Shown: positions 7,085 to 15,463 of the stretch, piece by piece
Layout of the letters: every line of letters starts with the position of its first letter
How positions within the stretch are numbered: position 1 is the first letter of the stretch
NCBI GenBank assembly: GCA_022510625.1
Contig: JAFLTD010000007.1
Location: 1 to 46,685 of the forward strand
Source of the DNA: Lachnospiraceae bacterium
GTDB taxonomy: Bacteria > Bacillota > Clostridia > Lachnospirales > Lachnospiraceae
Reading direction: 5' to 3'
DNA length: 46,685 nt
The notes under the pieces: generated by a model
Seen by the model: only the letters and a program-made list of their open reading frames with translations
Database searches by the model: none
What the model was told of the DNA's origin: nothing
Program-made: the position numbers and the translations under genes

Positions 7085-7528
7085 ATGATTGAAACAAGGG
7101 GTGGATTTCTGATTTCGCAGATTAAGCAGATTCAGGGACGGATATTCGGAAGATTGTTGGATAATGCGGGAATTAACGAGTTCAACGGAGCCCAGGGACA
7201 TATTCTTTATGTTTTATGGCAGGAGGACAATCTGCCTATCGTAGAGCTTGCCAGAAGAACGGGCTTAGCGAAGACAACGCTGACAAGCATGTTGGACCGA
7301 ATGGAAAGTCAGGGGCATATCACGAGGTGTTACAGCACAGAAGACCGCCGGCAGATTCGGATTAAGCTTACGGACAGTGCACGTAAACTGGAAAAGAAAT
7401 ATTGGGAGGTTTCCGATGAGATGAGTCTCTTGTTTTACAAAGGATTTACGGACGAGGAAATTAGGAGTCTTGATGCGGGGCTCGAGCGTATTTTGCACAA
7501 TCTTGAAGAGGAGGAAAAAAGTATATGA
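7085..7528 (+). CDS. MarR-family transcriptional regulator
   Basis: This 147-residue winged-helix protein has LPIVELARRTGLAKTTLTSMLDRMESQGHI (about residues 43-72) as the recognition-helix region, followed by the wing (RCYSTEDRRQIRIKLT), the usual MarR arrangement. N- and C-terminal helices would form the dimer. MarR proteins generally repress nearby genes until a phenolic, oxidant or drug ligand binds. Its promoter contains a 20-bp palindrome, so autorepression is likely. Its stop overlaps the next start (ATGA, 7525-7528), so the PNPOx-like gene and probably the nitroreductase are under its control. Confidence 0.9.
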   Translation: MIETRGGFLISQIKQIQGRIFGRLLDNAGINEFNGAQGHILYVLWQEDNLPIVELARRTGLAKTTLTSMLDRMESQGHITRCYSTEDRRQIRIKLTDSARKLEKKYWEVSDEMSLLFYKGFTDEEIRSLDAGLERILHNLEEEEKSI

Positions 7529-7986
7529 CATTAGATGAAATCAAAGAACTGGTAAATCATTCACAGTGTATGGATTTAGGATTTGTAGACGAAAACGGGA
7601 GACCACAGATCAGGAGAGTGTTCTGTACATTCCATAAAGGGCTTGGAAGACACCTGATATCCACGAATACATCTTCCATGCACGTTCAGACTGTACTTAA
7701 AAGAAATGATGCCTGCCTTTATTTTGCAGATGATACAATGGGTGTATGTTTTATGGGCAAAGCTATTGCTCACTTTGATAAAGAGTATCGGGAAATGTTG
7801 TGGCATGAGGGCGACGAGAAGTATTATCCCGGGGGAGTGACCGATGAAGACTACTGCGTGCTTGAATTTGTAGCGGAGAGTGGACGTTATTACAGATATG
7901 ACGGCATAGGTGATCTGACCGGCGAAGAATTGGAAGAATACGACAAGGGTGCGCAGTATAAAGATTGTGGAGATATCACGCAGTGA
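7525..7986 (+). CDS. Pyridoxamine 5'-phosphate oxidase-like (FMN-binding split barrel) protein
   Basis: This 153-residue protein has the split-barrel pattern of small PNPOx-like flavoproteins: CMDLGFVDENGRPQIRRV at residues 14-31, then LISTNTSSMHVQTVLKRNDACLYF, and a central FMGKAIAH strand. Family members bind FMN or F420 and reduce or sense small molecules; few have defined substrates. It is translationally coupled to the MarR regulator by an ATGA overlap. A nitroreductase follows, so the operon resembles a flavin-dependent detoxification unit responding to an electrophile or aromatic compound. That role is inferred. Confidence 0.8.
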   Translation: MTLDEIKELVNHSQCMDLGFVDENGRPQIRRVFCTFHKGLGRHLISTNTSSMHVQTVLKRNDACLYFADDTMGVCFMGKAIAHFDKEYREMLWHEGDEKYYPGGVTDEDYCVLEFVAESGRYYRYDGIGDLTGEELEEYDKGAQYKDCGDITQ

Positions 7987-8046
7987 CAGATTGATCTTGA
8001 TGTATAACCGCTGCACTTATATATTATGATTGCGGGAGGTATTTAC

Positions 8047-8673
8047 ATGGAATTTTATGATGTTGTAGACGCAAGGCGTACCGTAAGAGACTTCAAAGAC
8101 GAACCGATTGACCCGGAAGTCATAAAGAAAATTATTGCGGCGGGAATGAAAGCACCGACCAATGACCATATGCGGGATTGGCACTTCATTGTTATAAATG
8201 ACAAAGATGTCATAAATAAGGTGATTAAAAAAATACCCAAAAAGGTTTCGGAGAAGCGGCTTGCATTTATTATGAAATCATGGGGATTAAAGGACGAGTG
8301 CCAGAAAATGATGTACAGTGATGCGATTCCGAAGCAATATCAAATGTTGTCAGATGCGGGATGCCTTGTAATTCCACTGTTTAAGCAGAAAAAGAATCTA
8401 CTGCAGCCTAAAGATTTATCGGCGCTGAATGCCTTTGCTTCTATCTGGTGCTGTATTGAAAATATTTTTCTTGCCGTTACCGCCGAAGAATATGCGTATG
8501 CGCTGCGGATTCCTCTCGGGGATGAACAAGAGCATGTCAAAAGTGTTCTGAATTTTCCGGACGAATATGTTATGCCTTGCTACATTGCAATCGGCAAACC
8601 GGCATCAGATGCGGTGCAGCATGAGCAGAAGGCTTATGAAATAGAAGAGAAAATACATATGAACGAGTGGTAG
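8047..8673 (+). CDS. Nitroreductase-family flavoprotein
   Basis: The start is the ATG at 8047 (MEFYDVVDARRTVRDF), 6 nt after GGGAGGT; an in-frame ATG at 8026 lies upstream of that ribosome site. The 208-residue product shows the family's N-terminal FMN-phosphate-binding pattern (RRTVRDFKDEPID), the block KAPTNDHMRDWHFIVI, and the C-terminal YVMPCYIAIGKP. Such enzymes use FMN and NAD(P)H to reduce nitroaromatics, quinones or flavins. It lies 60 nt downstream of the PNPOx-like gene and is plausibly part of the MarR-controlled unit. Confidence 0.88.
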   Translation: MEFYDVVDARRTVRDFKDEPIDPEVIKKIIAAGMKAPTNDHMRDWHFIVINDKDVINKVIKKIPKKVSEKRLAFIMKSWGLKDECQKMMYSDAIPKQYQMLSDAGCLVIPLFKQKKNLLQPKDLSALNAFASIWCCIENIFLAVTAEEYAYALRIPLGDEQEHVKSVLNFPDEYVMPCYIAIGKPASDAVQHEQKAYEIEEKIHMNEW

Positions 8674-8739
8674 CCGGAAACATAAATTGCAGTGCCGATA
8701 AAAGGGTACAGTGATTACATCAGCTAAAGGAGACGATAT

Positions 8740-9483
8740 ATGCCTACTAAACCTAAAATGATACTCTTCGATTACGGTCAAACCCTCGTTGATGAAGGGA
8801 AATTTGACGGCGTCAAGGGCACTGAGGCGGTGCTACAATATGCCACAACCAACAAATATAATTTATCTGCGGCGAGAGTGCAGGAGGAAGCTGACAGAAT
8901 CAACCGGGAAACAGGAAGGTTTGACATGACGAGGCGTCACCTGATTCCGGTGGAGATTCCGAATCATATGTTTACGGCTTATCTGTACGAATCCCTTGGC
9001 ATTTCTCTTTCGCTTACCTCTGAGCAGATTGATAAGGTGTTCTGGGATGCGGCTGCGCCCGGCACGCCCACAGACGGAATTGAAGATCTGCTTACATATT
9101 TACATGACAACGGCATTCGCACAGGGGTAATCAGTAATATCGCCTATACGGGCAAGGTTGTTATAGACAGAATCAATGAAGTGCTTCCGAACAATCATTT
9201 CGAGTTTATCATTGCAACCAGCGAGTATATGTACCGCAAGCCCAACAAGCGCATTTTTGATTTGGCTTTGGAAAAGGCAAACCTGCGGGCGGATGAGGTA
9301 TGGTACGTCGGCGATCACTATGAATGTGATGTCGTGGGTGCAAGAGATGCGGGGATGTTTCCCGTCTGGTATCAGGGCGCACTCCGCGCACCTAACGAAG
9401 ATAAAGAAGATAAAGACGATGTAACCATTGTCAAAAGTTGGCAGGAATTTTGGAATGAGATTGTACAGCCGACATTGCTGTGA
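8740..9483 (+). CDS. HAD-superfamily hydrolase (DxG variant)
   Basis: This 247-residue haloacid-dehalogenase-fold protein has motif I LFDYGQTL with nucleophile D11, motif II TGVISNIA near residue 125, motif III with Lys in YRKPNKRIFDLAL, and motif IV VGDHYECDVVGARDAGM. The residue two after the nucleophile is Gly (D-Y-G-Q-T) rather than the general-acid Asp of classical phosphatases, a variation seen in some HAD branches, so a standard phosphatase role is not certain. AAAGGAGA precedes the ATG. It is followed by GNAT and Cof-type HAD genes in the same direction, ending at the terminator at 10840-10875. Confidence 0.85.
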   Translation: MPTKPKMILFDYGQTLVDEGKFDGVKGTEAVLQYATTNKYNLSAARVQEEADRINRETGRFDMTRRHLIPVEIPNHMFTAYLYESLGISLSLTSEQIDKVFWDAAAPGTPTDGIEDLLTYLHDNGIRTGVISNIAYTGKVVIDRINEVLPNNHFEFIIATSEYMYRKPNKRIFDLALEKANLRADEVWYVGDHYECDVVGARDAGMFPVWYQGALRAPNEDKEDKDDVTIVKSWQEFWNEIVQPTLL

Positions 9484-9505
9484 CAAGTAAAAAGGGGTGT
9501 TTCCA

Positions 9506-9940
9506 ATGGTGAGAGAAGTAGTAGACTCCGATTTTAACGGTCTGATGGAACTGTATATGCAGCTCCACGACAATCCGGTGCCGGATAAGACTCCGGATAT
9601 CCTGGAGTTATGGAGGCGCATTTTAGAGGATAAGAATCATCATATCATCGTCGCGGAGGAAGACGGTCAAATCGTCTCTTCCTGTGTATGTGTTGTCATT
9701 CCCAACCTGACACATAATCAGCAGCCATATGCTTTTGTGGAAAATGTGATTACGGACGAGAGGTATCGCAAGCGCGGACTGGCTACGGAGTGCCTGAATT
9801 ATGCGAAGAAGATTGCAGAGGAAGCAAACTGTTATAAGATGATGCTGCTCACCGGCTCCAAGAAGGAGAGTACGCTGAATTTCTATCGGCAGGCGGGATA
9901 CAACAGTGAAGATAAGACGGCGTTTATTCAGTGGGTGTAG
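9506..9940 (+). CDS. GNAT-family N-acetyltransferase
   Basis: I use the ATG at 9506 (MVREVVDSDFNGLMELYMQL), spaced about 9 nt from AAAAGGGG; the GTG at 9497 overlaps that site. The 144-residue protein has the GNAT acetyl-CoA-binding motif A, VENVITDERYRKRGLATECL, with the R/Q-x-x-G-x-A core, then motif B ending NFYRQAGY. It should transfer an acetyl group from acetyl-CoA to an amine on a small molecule or protein; the acceptor is unknown. It starts 22 nt after the HAD gene and ends 4 nt before the Cof-type HAD. Confidence 0.88.
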   Translation: MVREVVDSDFNGLMELYMQLHDNPVPDKTPDILELWRRILEDKNHHIIVAEEDGQIVSSCVCVVIPNLTHNQQPYAFVENVITDERYRKRGLATECLNYAKKIAEEANCYKMMLLTGSKKESTLNFYRQAGYNSEDKTAFIQWV

Positions 9941-9944
9941 AAAC

Positions 9945-10772
9945 ATGAGCAAAACATTATACGTGACCGATTTAGACGGTACATTACTTAACAGGCAGGA
10001 CAGGATCAATTCGGAAAGCATTTCAATCATCAATGAGTTGGTGGAGAAGGGAATGCTTTTTACATACGCGACAGCGAGGTCGTTAGTATCGGCGTCTGTT
10101 GTTACAGAAGGGCTGTCAACGGATTTTCCTGTCATCATATACAACGGCGCATTTATTATTCATCCGTCTACGTGTGAAATCTTAACCGAACAGAGCTTCA
10201 CACCCACAGAAAGGCAGAGGGTAATAGAGGTCTTGGACGAATACGATATCAGCCCGTTGGTCTACTCCTATGTTGACGGTATCGAGAAAGTCTCATGGAT
10301 TACGTCAAGAGAAAATGACGGCATTAGAAGATATATCAATAACAGAAAAGGAAGCGATCCGAGATTTCGCCCGATTCAAAATAAAGAAGAACTATATCAG
10401 GGCGAGATGTTTTACTATACCTGCATCGGTGAGCGGGAGGAGCTGCAGCCTGCATACGATTTGATTTCTCAGGATACAAGATTTCGATGCACGCTTCAGC
10501 AGGAACTGTACAGACCGGAATATTGGTTTGAAATCATGCCGGCGAAAGCGACTAAGGCGGAGGCAATCAGGCAGTTAAAGCAACTGTGGAATTGCGACAG
10601 GGTTGTGTCATTCGGCGATGCCATCAACGACATTCCGATGTTTGAGATTTCTGATGAATGTTATGCCGTCGAGAATGCCGTGGACGAGCTTAAGGCGATT
10701 GCCACGGGAATTATAGGAAGCAACGAGAGTGACGGAGTAGCGAAGTGGCTTAAAGAACATGTAGTATTCTAA
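9945..10772 (+). CDS. Cof-type HAD-IIB phosphatase
   Basis: The ATG at 9945 (MSKTLYVTDLDGTLLNRQDRI) is chosen over an upstream in-frame start because motif I then lies at the normal distance from the N-terminus. The 275-residue protein has the nucleophile motif DLDGT, a large type IIB cap, and motif IV GDAINDIPMFEISDECYAVENA. This is the Cof/YbiV-like sugar-phosphate phosphatase pattern with complete catalytic residues. It probably dephosphorylates sugar phosphates or related metabolites in the cytoplasm. It begins 4 nt after the GNAT stop and is the last gene before the strong hairpin at 10840-10875. Confidence 0.9.
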   Translation: MSKTLYVTDLDGTLLNRQDRINSESISIINELVEKGMLFTYATARSLVSASVVTEGLSTDFPVIIYNGAFIIHPSTCEILTEQSFTPTERQRVIEVLDEYDISPLVYSYVDGIEKVSWITSRENDGIRRYINNRKGSDPRFRPIQNKEELYQGEMFYYTCIGEREELQPAYDLISQDTRFRCTLQQELYRPEYWFEIMPAKATKAEAIRQLKQLWNCDRVVSFGDAINDIPMFEISDECYAVENAVDELKAIATGIIGSNESDGVAKWLKEHVVF

Positions 10773-10839
10773 ATGGGCAAACTTAAATAAGCATATATTA
10801 AAATTGTGGAAATGTTATATAATTGAAACTGCAAAACAG

Positions 10840-10875
10840 AACCTCGGAAGTGTTGCAAAACAAACTTCCGAGGTT
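10840..10875. terminator. Bidirectional transcription terminator
   Basis: A perfect 12-bp stem, AACCTCGGAAGT (10840-10851) and ACTTCCGAGGTT (10864-10875), with a 12-nt loop is followed by a T-rich stretch on the plus strand. On the minus strand a shorter T run (CTGTTTTGCAG) follows. It lies between the convergent Cof-type HAD and rubredoxin/glutamate-synthase genes and can serve both. Confidence 0.85.
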
Positions 10876-10883
10876 TAGTGTTT

Positions 10884-12296
10884 TTATGCATGCGCAATAT
10901 TCGTATGCTCTGAAATCTCTCTGTTGATCGTGCACAGGTCGTCCACGTTCAGATCGTGCAGATTGCTGTGTCCCGTGATTCTGGCGAAGGTCTTAAGCTC
11001 CGCTAAGCTGACATTGAGGAAGTTGCCTACTCTCTGGGCAGCGGCATCCTCATGGAAACGCTTGCGCAGTTCGGGGTCTTGGGTTGCCACGCCTACCGGG
11101 CACATGCCGCTTCCGCAGATTCTATACTGCTGGCATGCCGCTGCGATCAATGCCGCCGATGCAATCGCTATCGCATCCGCACCCATTGCGATTGCTTTGG
11201 CGAAATCGGAGGATACGCGGAGTCCGCCCGTAATGACGAGCTGAATGTCTGCGCCCACCTGGTCCAGATATTTTCTGGCGCGATGCAGAGCGTAGATTGT
11301 CGGCACGCTGGTGGCGTCACGGACCAGTCTCGGGCTTGCGCCGGTAGCACCGCCTCTTCCGTCTATCGTGATGAAATCCGGTTCCGCGAATACGCAGTAC
11401 TCCAAATCTTTCTCGATGCGTCCCGCCGCGATCTTGATACCGATCGGTCGTCCGTCGGAAGCGGCACGCAGCCATTCTACCATCTTTTTCAAATCTTCCT
11501 TGCTGTTGACATCCTCAAACTTGGACGGACTGATGACATCCTGTCCCATCGGTTTGTTTCTGATTTTACTGATCTCCGGGGTTACTTTTTCTCCCGGCAG
11601 ATGTCCGCCCATACCGGGTTTGGTGCCCTGTCCGATTTTGATTTCTATTGCATCAGCATTCTGCAGATTTTCCGGTGTCACACTGTAACGGTTCGGCACG
11701 TATTCAAAAATATACTTGTCCGCAGCTGCCATCTCCTCGGGCAAAATGCCGCCCTCGCCGCTGCACATTGCGGAGCCGGCCATTGCACTTCCTTTTGCCA
11801 ATGCAACCTTGGTCTCCTTGGACAACGCGCCAAAGGACATGTGGGAAACGTACACCGGATTCTGAAGAACCATCGGTTTCTTTGCATGTTTGCCGATCAC
11901 TGTCGTGGTATCTACTTCATCGTGTTCCATGAGCGGAGGCGGATTGAGCTGTGCGCCGAGAATCAGAATGTCGTCCCAAGAGGGCATCGGCATTTTGGTA
12001 CCCATTGCCTCAATGATCGACTTTCCGCTGACTGCCATCTCATGTATCTCTTTCATATATCTGCAGGATTCATCCCTGCGGGCGTACTCCGCCGGATAAG
12101 CCAACGGGTTGTCCTGAGCTTGCGCCTCCGCCGGAGAAGCCGTTCCTGCACCTCCCTGTGCTGCCGTGTTCCCTGTTGCCTCAAAAACCGATGCCGGCTG
12201 TTTGCAGACGGGACATGCGTCCAGTTCGGAAAAGGGCTTGCCCTCTTTGTCTTCATCATACACGTAACCGCATACACTGCATTTCCAAGTTGCCAT
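10884..12296 (-). CDS. Rubredoxin-fused glutamate-synthase-like FMN/Fe-S oxidoreductase
   Basis: In this 470-residue protein, residues 1-45 form a rubredoxin domain with two Cys pairs (WKCSVCGYVYD and ACPVCKQP). A low-complexity Ala/Gly/Gln linker follows, and the rest matches the FMN-binding glutamate synthase domain: EIKIGQGTKPGMGGHLPGEK, TIDGRGGATGASP and a late cysteine cluster C-x5-C-x4-C (CQQYRICGSGMC), as in 3Fe-4S-binding GltS. It lacks the class II amidotransferase domain of full glutamate synthases. It could take electrons through rubredoxin to make glutamate from ammonia, or do another amination; this is inferred. It is divergent from the sensor kinase and shares a mirror-image promoter region with it. 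Confidence 0.9.
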   Translation of the reverse strand: MATWKCSVCGYVYDEDKEGKPFSELDACPVCKQPASVFEATGNTAAQGGAGTASPAEAQAQDNPLAYPAEYARRDESCRYMKEIHEMAVSGKSIIEAMGTKMPMPSWDDILILGAQLNPPPLMEHDEVDTTTVIGKHAKKPMVLQNPVYVSHMSFGALSKETKVALAKGSAMAGSAMCSGEGGILPEEMAAADKYIFEYVPNRYSVTPENLQNADAIEIKIGQGTKPGMGGHLPGEKVTPEISKIRNKPMGQDVISPSKFEDVNSKEDLKKMVEWLRAASDGRPIGIKIAAGRIEKDLEYCVFAEPDFITIDGRGGATGASPRLVRDATSVPTIYALHRARKYLDQVGADIQLVITGGLRVSSDFAKAIAMGADAIAIASAALIAAACQQYRICGSGMCPVGVATQDPELRKRFHEDAAAQRVGNFLNVSLAELKTFARITGHSNLHDLNVDDLCTINREISEHTNIAHA

Positions 12297-12321
12297 ACAC
12301 TACTACCTCCCAATAGATTAG

Positions 12322-12443
12322 TTTATGATAATTTTATCATAAATCACCTTTCTTCGATATACCTTTTTCTTTCGGTGCTGTTCAAATTGTGTTGAACACT
12401 GCCTAAACTAGACTTTTATTTGGATAAGTGATAAAATTTATCA
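12322..12443. promoter_or_regulatory. Mirror-image divergent promoters with matching palindromes
   Basis: On the minus strand, TTGAAC (12385-12380), an 18-nt spacer and TATATC (12361-12356) drive the rubredoxin fusion. On the plus strand, TTGAAC (12392-12397), a 17-nt spacer and TTTATT (12415-12420) drive the kinase. The two -35 boxes form an inverted repeat, TGTTCAA/TTGAACA (12379-12398). Downstream of each -10 lies a similar palindrome: TTTATGATAA/TTATCATAAA (12322-12343) and TGATAAA-a-TTTATCA (12429-12443). These could be operators or 5'-leader hairpins. Confidence 0.5.
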
Positions 12444-12475
12444 TAGTTAGAGGGATAAAGGAGTTGTAAATACTG

Positions 12476-15049
12476 ATGGAAAATAAATCTATAGTTCGTG
12501 AAAAGAGTCTTACCGCGACTTTCATATTGATCTGTGTCGTTGCAGTGATATTTGTCGCTGCCTACCTGCGGATCAGTTCGCTCACCGAAAAACGATGCAT
12601 TGCCAGAATGGAGGAGGGTGCCAATACGGTTATCACGGAAATTCAGCAGAAGGTAATGAGGGACAGTCGGTTGTTAAACTCCATTGCAACGATTCTGTCA
12701 AACTCTCAAAAATTTGACCGCGCAACTTTTGTGGACTCAATGAGCACTTTTGCGCCGATGCTGGAGACGATGCAGGTGCGGATTCTGCTTCCGGACAATA
12801 CGGTCATAGAAGCGAACGGAGATACAATTGACGGCACAGCGCAGATGTCCTTTGATGAGCTTGTGCCTCTCGGCGAACATGTCTCCAACCGTATGCTCAG
12901 CCTTGAGATGGACAATGAGCCGGTTCTGCGCCATTACATACCGATTGTCCATGACGGAGAGACAGTTGCCATCCTGTACGGTGTGACGCTTGTAAATGAT
13001 CTGCCGGAGATCATGAATGTAAACAATATATATAATTCCAATTCCAGCGCCTTTATCATCGATGTGCAGAACGGTGATTTCATTATGGATACCTACCATG
13101 AAGAACCGGGTAATCTCTATGATTTCAGCAGTCGGAAGCTGAGAGACGATACCAGCTGGGACGAACAGTTTAAAAAGATGACCAGCTTGCAAAAAGGTTA
13201 TGTTGTTTTTTATTCTGAGATTGCCGAGGAATGGTTTTATATGTACTATGCGCCGGCGGGCATCAATCAGTGGGAAATTGCCGTTGCCGTGCCGGAATCC
13301 AATGCGTTTTCCAATCTGTATGCGATCCGCAGGATTTTCTATATCATGGCAAGCTGTATTGCGGTTATTATGATACTCTATTATCTGTGGGTTCGCAGGA
13401 ACGCCAAGGAGACGCTGGCCAGGACGGTTGAGAAGGCCGTGCTTGAGGAGAAACTGCATAAGGCGGAAGCCGCGGAACGCGCCAAGACCATGTTCCTCTC
13501 CAATATGTCGCATGATATCCGTACCCCTATGAACGCCATCATAGGTTTCACCACGCTCGCCCAGACCAATATTGACAAGAAAGAGCGTGTGCAGGAATAT
13601 CTCGGCAAAATTCTTTCTTCCAGCAATCATTTGCTCAGTCTGATCAATGATATTCTGGATATGAGCAGGATTGAGAGCGGACGTCTCAACATTGAAGAAA
13701 AGGAGTGCAGTATTTCGGATATCTTCCGTGATATGCGCAACATCATACAGACCCAGATGCAGACCAAACAGTTGAATTTCTTCATGGACACGATTGATGT
13801 GGTGGATGAAGATATCTACTGTGACAAACTGCACCTCAATCAGGTGCTGCTCAATCTGCTCGGCAATTCGATCAAATTTACTCCTGCCGGCGGTTCGGTT
13901 TCCCTTACCATCAGTCAGAAACCGGGTGCGCCGCAAGGTTACGGACGGTATGAAATCAGGGTGAAGGATACCGGTATTGGCATGAGTCCGGAATTTGCGG
14001 TACATATTTTTGAGCCTTTTGAGCGTGAGAAGACTTCCACCGTCAGCGGTATAACCGGCACGGGACTCGGTATGGCGATCACCAAGAGTATTGTAGATAC
14101 GATGGGCGGTACCATTGAACTGGAAACGGCGCCGGGTAAAGGAACGGAATTTATAGTCACATTGGAATTCCGCCTGCAGTCGGAACGCAAACATATAGAA
14201 GTCATTCACGAACTGGAAGGATTGCGTGCTTTGGTGGTGGATGACAGCTTCAATACGTGCGACAGCGTCACTAAAATGCTGACGCAGATTGGTATGCGTG
14301 CGGAATGGACGATGCACGGTAAGGAAGCGGTGCTTCGTGCCAGACAGGCAGTGGAGATGAGCGATGAATTTTATGCATATATTGTCGACTGGCTTCTGCC
14401 GGACTTAAGCGGCATCGAAGTGGTAAGACAGATTCGCTCCATCATCGGCGATAATATACCGATCATCATTATGACTGCGTACGATTGGCATAATATTGAG
14501 GACGAGGCAAGGGAAGTGGGCGTTACCGCTTTCTGCAATAAACCGCTCTTTCTCTCAGAACTGCGCGACACACTGGTTTCTGTTATCAATAGTAAGACGG
14601 AACCTGCAGAGGAGGCTCCGATTATTCCGGTGACCGCGGAGGAGCTGCGCGGCAAACGTATTTTGCTTGTGGAGGACAACGAGCTGAACAGGGAGATTGC
14701 ACAGGAACTTTTGACCGAGAGCGGCTTTGTTATTGAGAGCGCTGAGGACGGCAGCATTGCCGTGGAAATAGTGAAGAACGCTGCTCCGGGATATTATGAT
14801 TTGATCCTGATGGATGTACAGATGCCGATTATGAACGGCTACGAAGCTACCAAAGCGATCCGTAAATTGGATAATGCTGCGCTTGCCAATATTCCTATAG
14901 TTGCCATGACTGCTAACGCCTTTGACGAAGATCGCAAGACCGCGATGGATAGCGGTATGAATGCCCATGTGGCGAAACCGATCAATGTGGACGTCCTGAT
15001 GGGAGTTATCAGTGATATCCTCGGCAAATCGGCAAGTGAAGAAAGTTAA
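12476..15049 (+). CDS. Hybrid sensor histidine kinase with two receiver domains
   Basis: This 857-residue membrane kinase has a transmembrane helix at about 12-30, an extracellular Cache-like sensor to about 280 and a second helix near 290-310. The HisKA H-box follows (MSHDIRTPMNA, phosphorylated H346), then the ATPase domain (N-box LNQVLLNLLGNSIKF; G-boxes DTGIGM and GTGLGM). Two receiver domains close the protein: REC1 with D638 (YIVDWLLPDLSG) and REC2 with D780 (LILMDVQMPIMNGYEA), each with its Lys (NKP, AKP). All phosphotransfer residues look intact. No separate response regulator or phosphotransfer gene adjoins it. Its divergent partner is the rubredoxin/glutamate-synthase fusion, suggesting redox or nitrogen sensing. 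Confidence 0.92.
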   Translation: MENKSIVREKSLTATFILICVVAVIFVAAYLRISSLTEKRCIARMEEGANTVITEIQQKVMRDSRLLNSIATILSNSQKFDRATFVDSMSTFAPMLETMQVRILLPDNTVIEANGDTIDGTAQMSFDELVPLGEHVSNRMLSLEMDNEPVLRHYIPIVHDGETVAILYGVTLVNDLPEIMNVNNIYNSNSSAFIIDVQNGDFIMDTYHEEPGNLYDFSSRKLRDDTSWDEQFKKMTSLQKGYVVFYSEIAEEWFYMYYAPAGINQWEIAVAVPESNAFSNLYAIRRIFYIMASCIAVIMILYYLWVRRNAKETLARTVEKAVLEEKLHKAEAAERAKTMFLSNMSHDIRTPMNAIIGFTTLAQTNIDKKERVQEYLGKILSSSNHLLSLINDILDMSRIESGRLNIEEKECSISDIFRDMRNIIQTQMQTKQLNFFMDTIDVVDEDIYCDKLHLNQVLLNLLGNSIKFTPAGGSVSLTISQKPGAPQGYGRYEIRVKDTGIGMSPEFAVHIFEPFEREKTSTVSGITGTGLGMAITKSIVDTMGGTIELETAPGKGTEFIVTLEFRLQSERKHIEVIHELEGLRALVVDDSFNTCDSVTKMLTQIGMRAEWTMHGKEAVLRARQAVEMSDEFYAYIVDWLLPDLSGIEVVRQIRSIIGDNIPIIIMTAYDWHNIEDEAREVGVTAFCNKPLFLSELRDTLVSVINSKTEPAEEAPIIPVTAEELRGKRILLVEDNELNREIAQELLTESGFVIESAEDGSIAVEIVKNAAPGYYDLILMDVQMPIMNGYEATKAIRKLDNAALANIPIVAMTANAFDEDRKTAMDSGMNAHVAKPINVDVLMGVISDILGKSASEES

Positions 15050-15063
15050 GACAGCTGAATGAA

Positions 15064-15414
15064 TTAGGATTTTTCCAAACTTTTTAAGTACTGTAAGTAT
15101 TTGATAAGATCCTTTCGTCCGTCCCTTTTCAGATTTTGAATATCATACATGACATCGTGCATTGTGATATTGTCCAGATAGGGATTCTTGAGGTTTGTGT
15201 TGCCAAGATAACTTGTATCTGCGCCTAACAGATAGTCGGTGCTGACTTTATAGTATTTGGCTAAAGCGACAACTGTCCATGTCGGTATCTCGCGGTGACC
15301 GTTCTCATAGTTGGAATAGGTTTGCTGTGAGATACCCAGATAGTTTGCCACTGTCTTCTGTTTTAAATCGTGATCTTCCCGCAGATCCCGTATCATTTCA
15401 CGTAATTCTTTCAT
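15064..15414 (-). CDS. XRE/Cro-type DNA-binding regulator
   Basis: This 116-residue protein has an N-terminal helix-turn-helix at about 18-38 (KTVANYLGISQQTYSNYENG) and the downstream STDYLLGADTSYL segment usual in XRE regulators. The C-terminal 40 residues are helical and probably mediate dimerisation. It converges on the sensor kinase, ending 14 nt from that gene's stop with no clear terminator between them. On the other side it is divergent from the aminotransferase, with two copies of an ACAAC-n5-RTTGT motif in the 140-nt gap. It likely represses itself, the aminotransferase, or both. The effector is unknown. Confidence 0.85.
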   Translation of the reverse strand: MKELREMIRDLREDHDLKQKTVANYLGISQQTYSNYENGHREIPTWTVVALAKYYKVSTDYLLGADTSYLGNTNLKNPYLDNITMHDVMYDIQNLKRDGRKDLIKYLQYLKSLEKS

Positions 15415-15463
15415 TCTGTCTGTCCCTCATGAAAACACATGCTGTTGTTTGGAGTATTATCCC

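Noticed and set aside
11052-12395. Long open frame (over 440 codons) antisense to the rubredoxin/glutamate-synthase gene
   Set aside because: It is Cys/His/Arg-rich without recognisable motifs and mirrors a strongly conserved enzyme on the other strand.
12392-12403. The 12-mer TTGAACACTGCC also occurs at 46562-46573, each near a TGATAAAAT, considered as copies of a dispersed repeat
   Set aside because: A 12-nt match is expected by chance many times in a sequence this long, and the flanks do not align further. Only a genome-wide search could revive it.
12737-14317. Long open frame (over 500 codons) antisense to the sensor kinase gene
   Set aside because: Composition is His/Arg/Phe-rich with no domain pattern and no ribosome site. 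The sense strand encodes an unmistakable histidine kinase, so this is a shadow of its codon usage.
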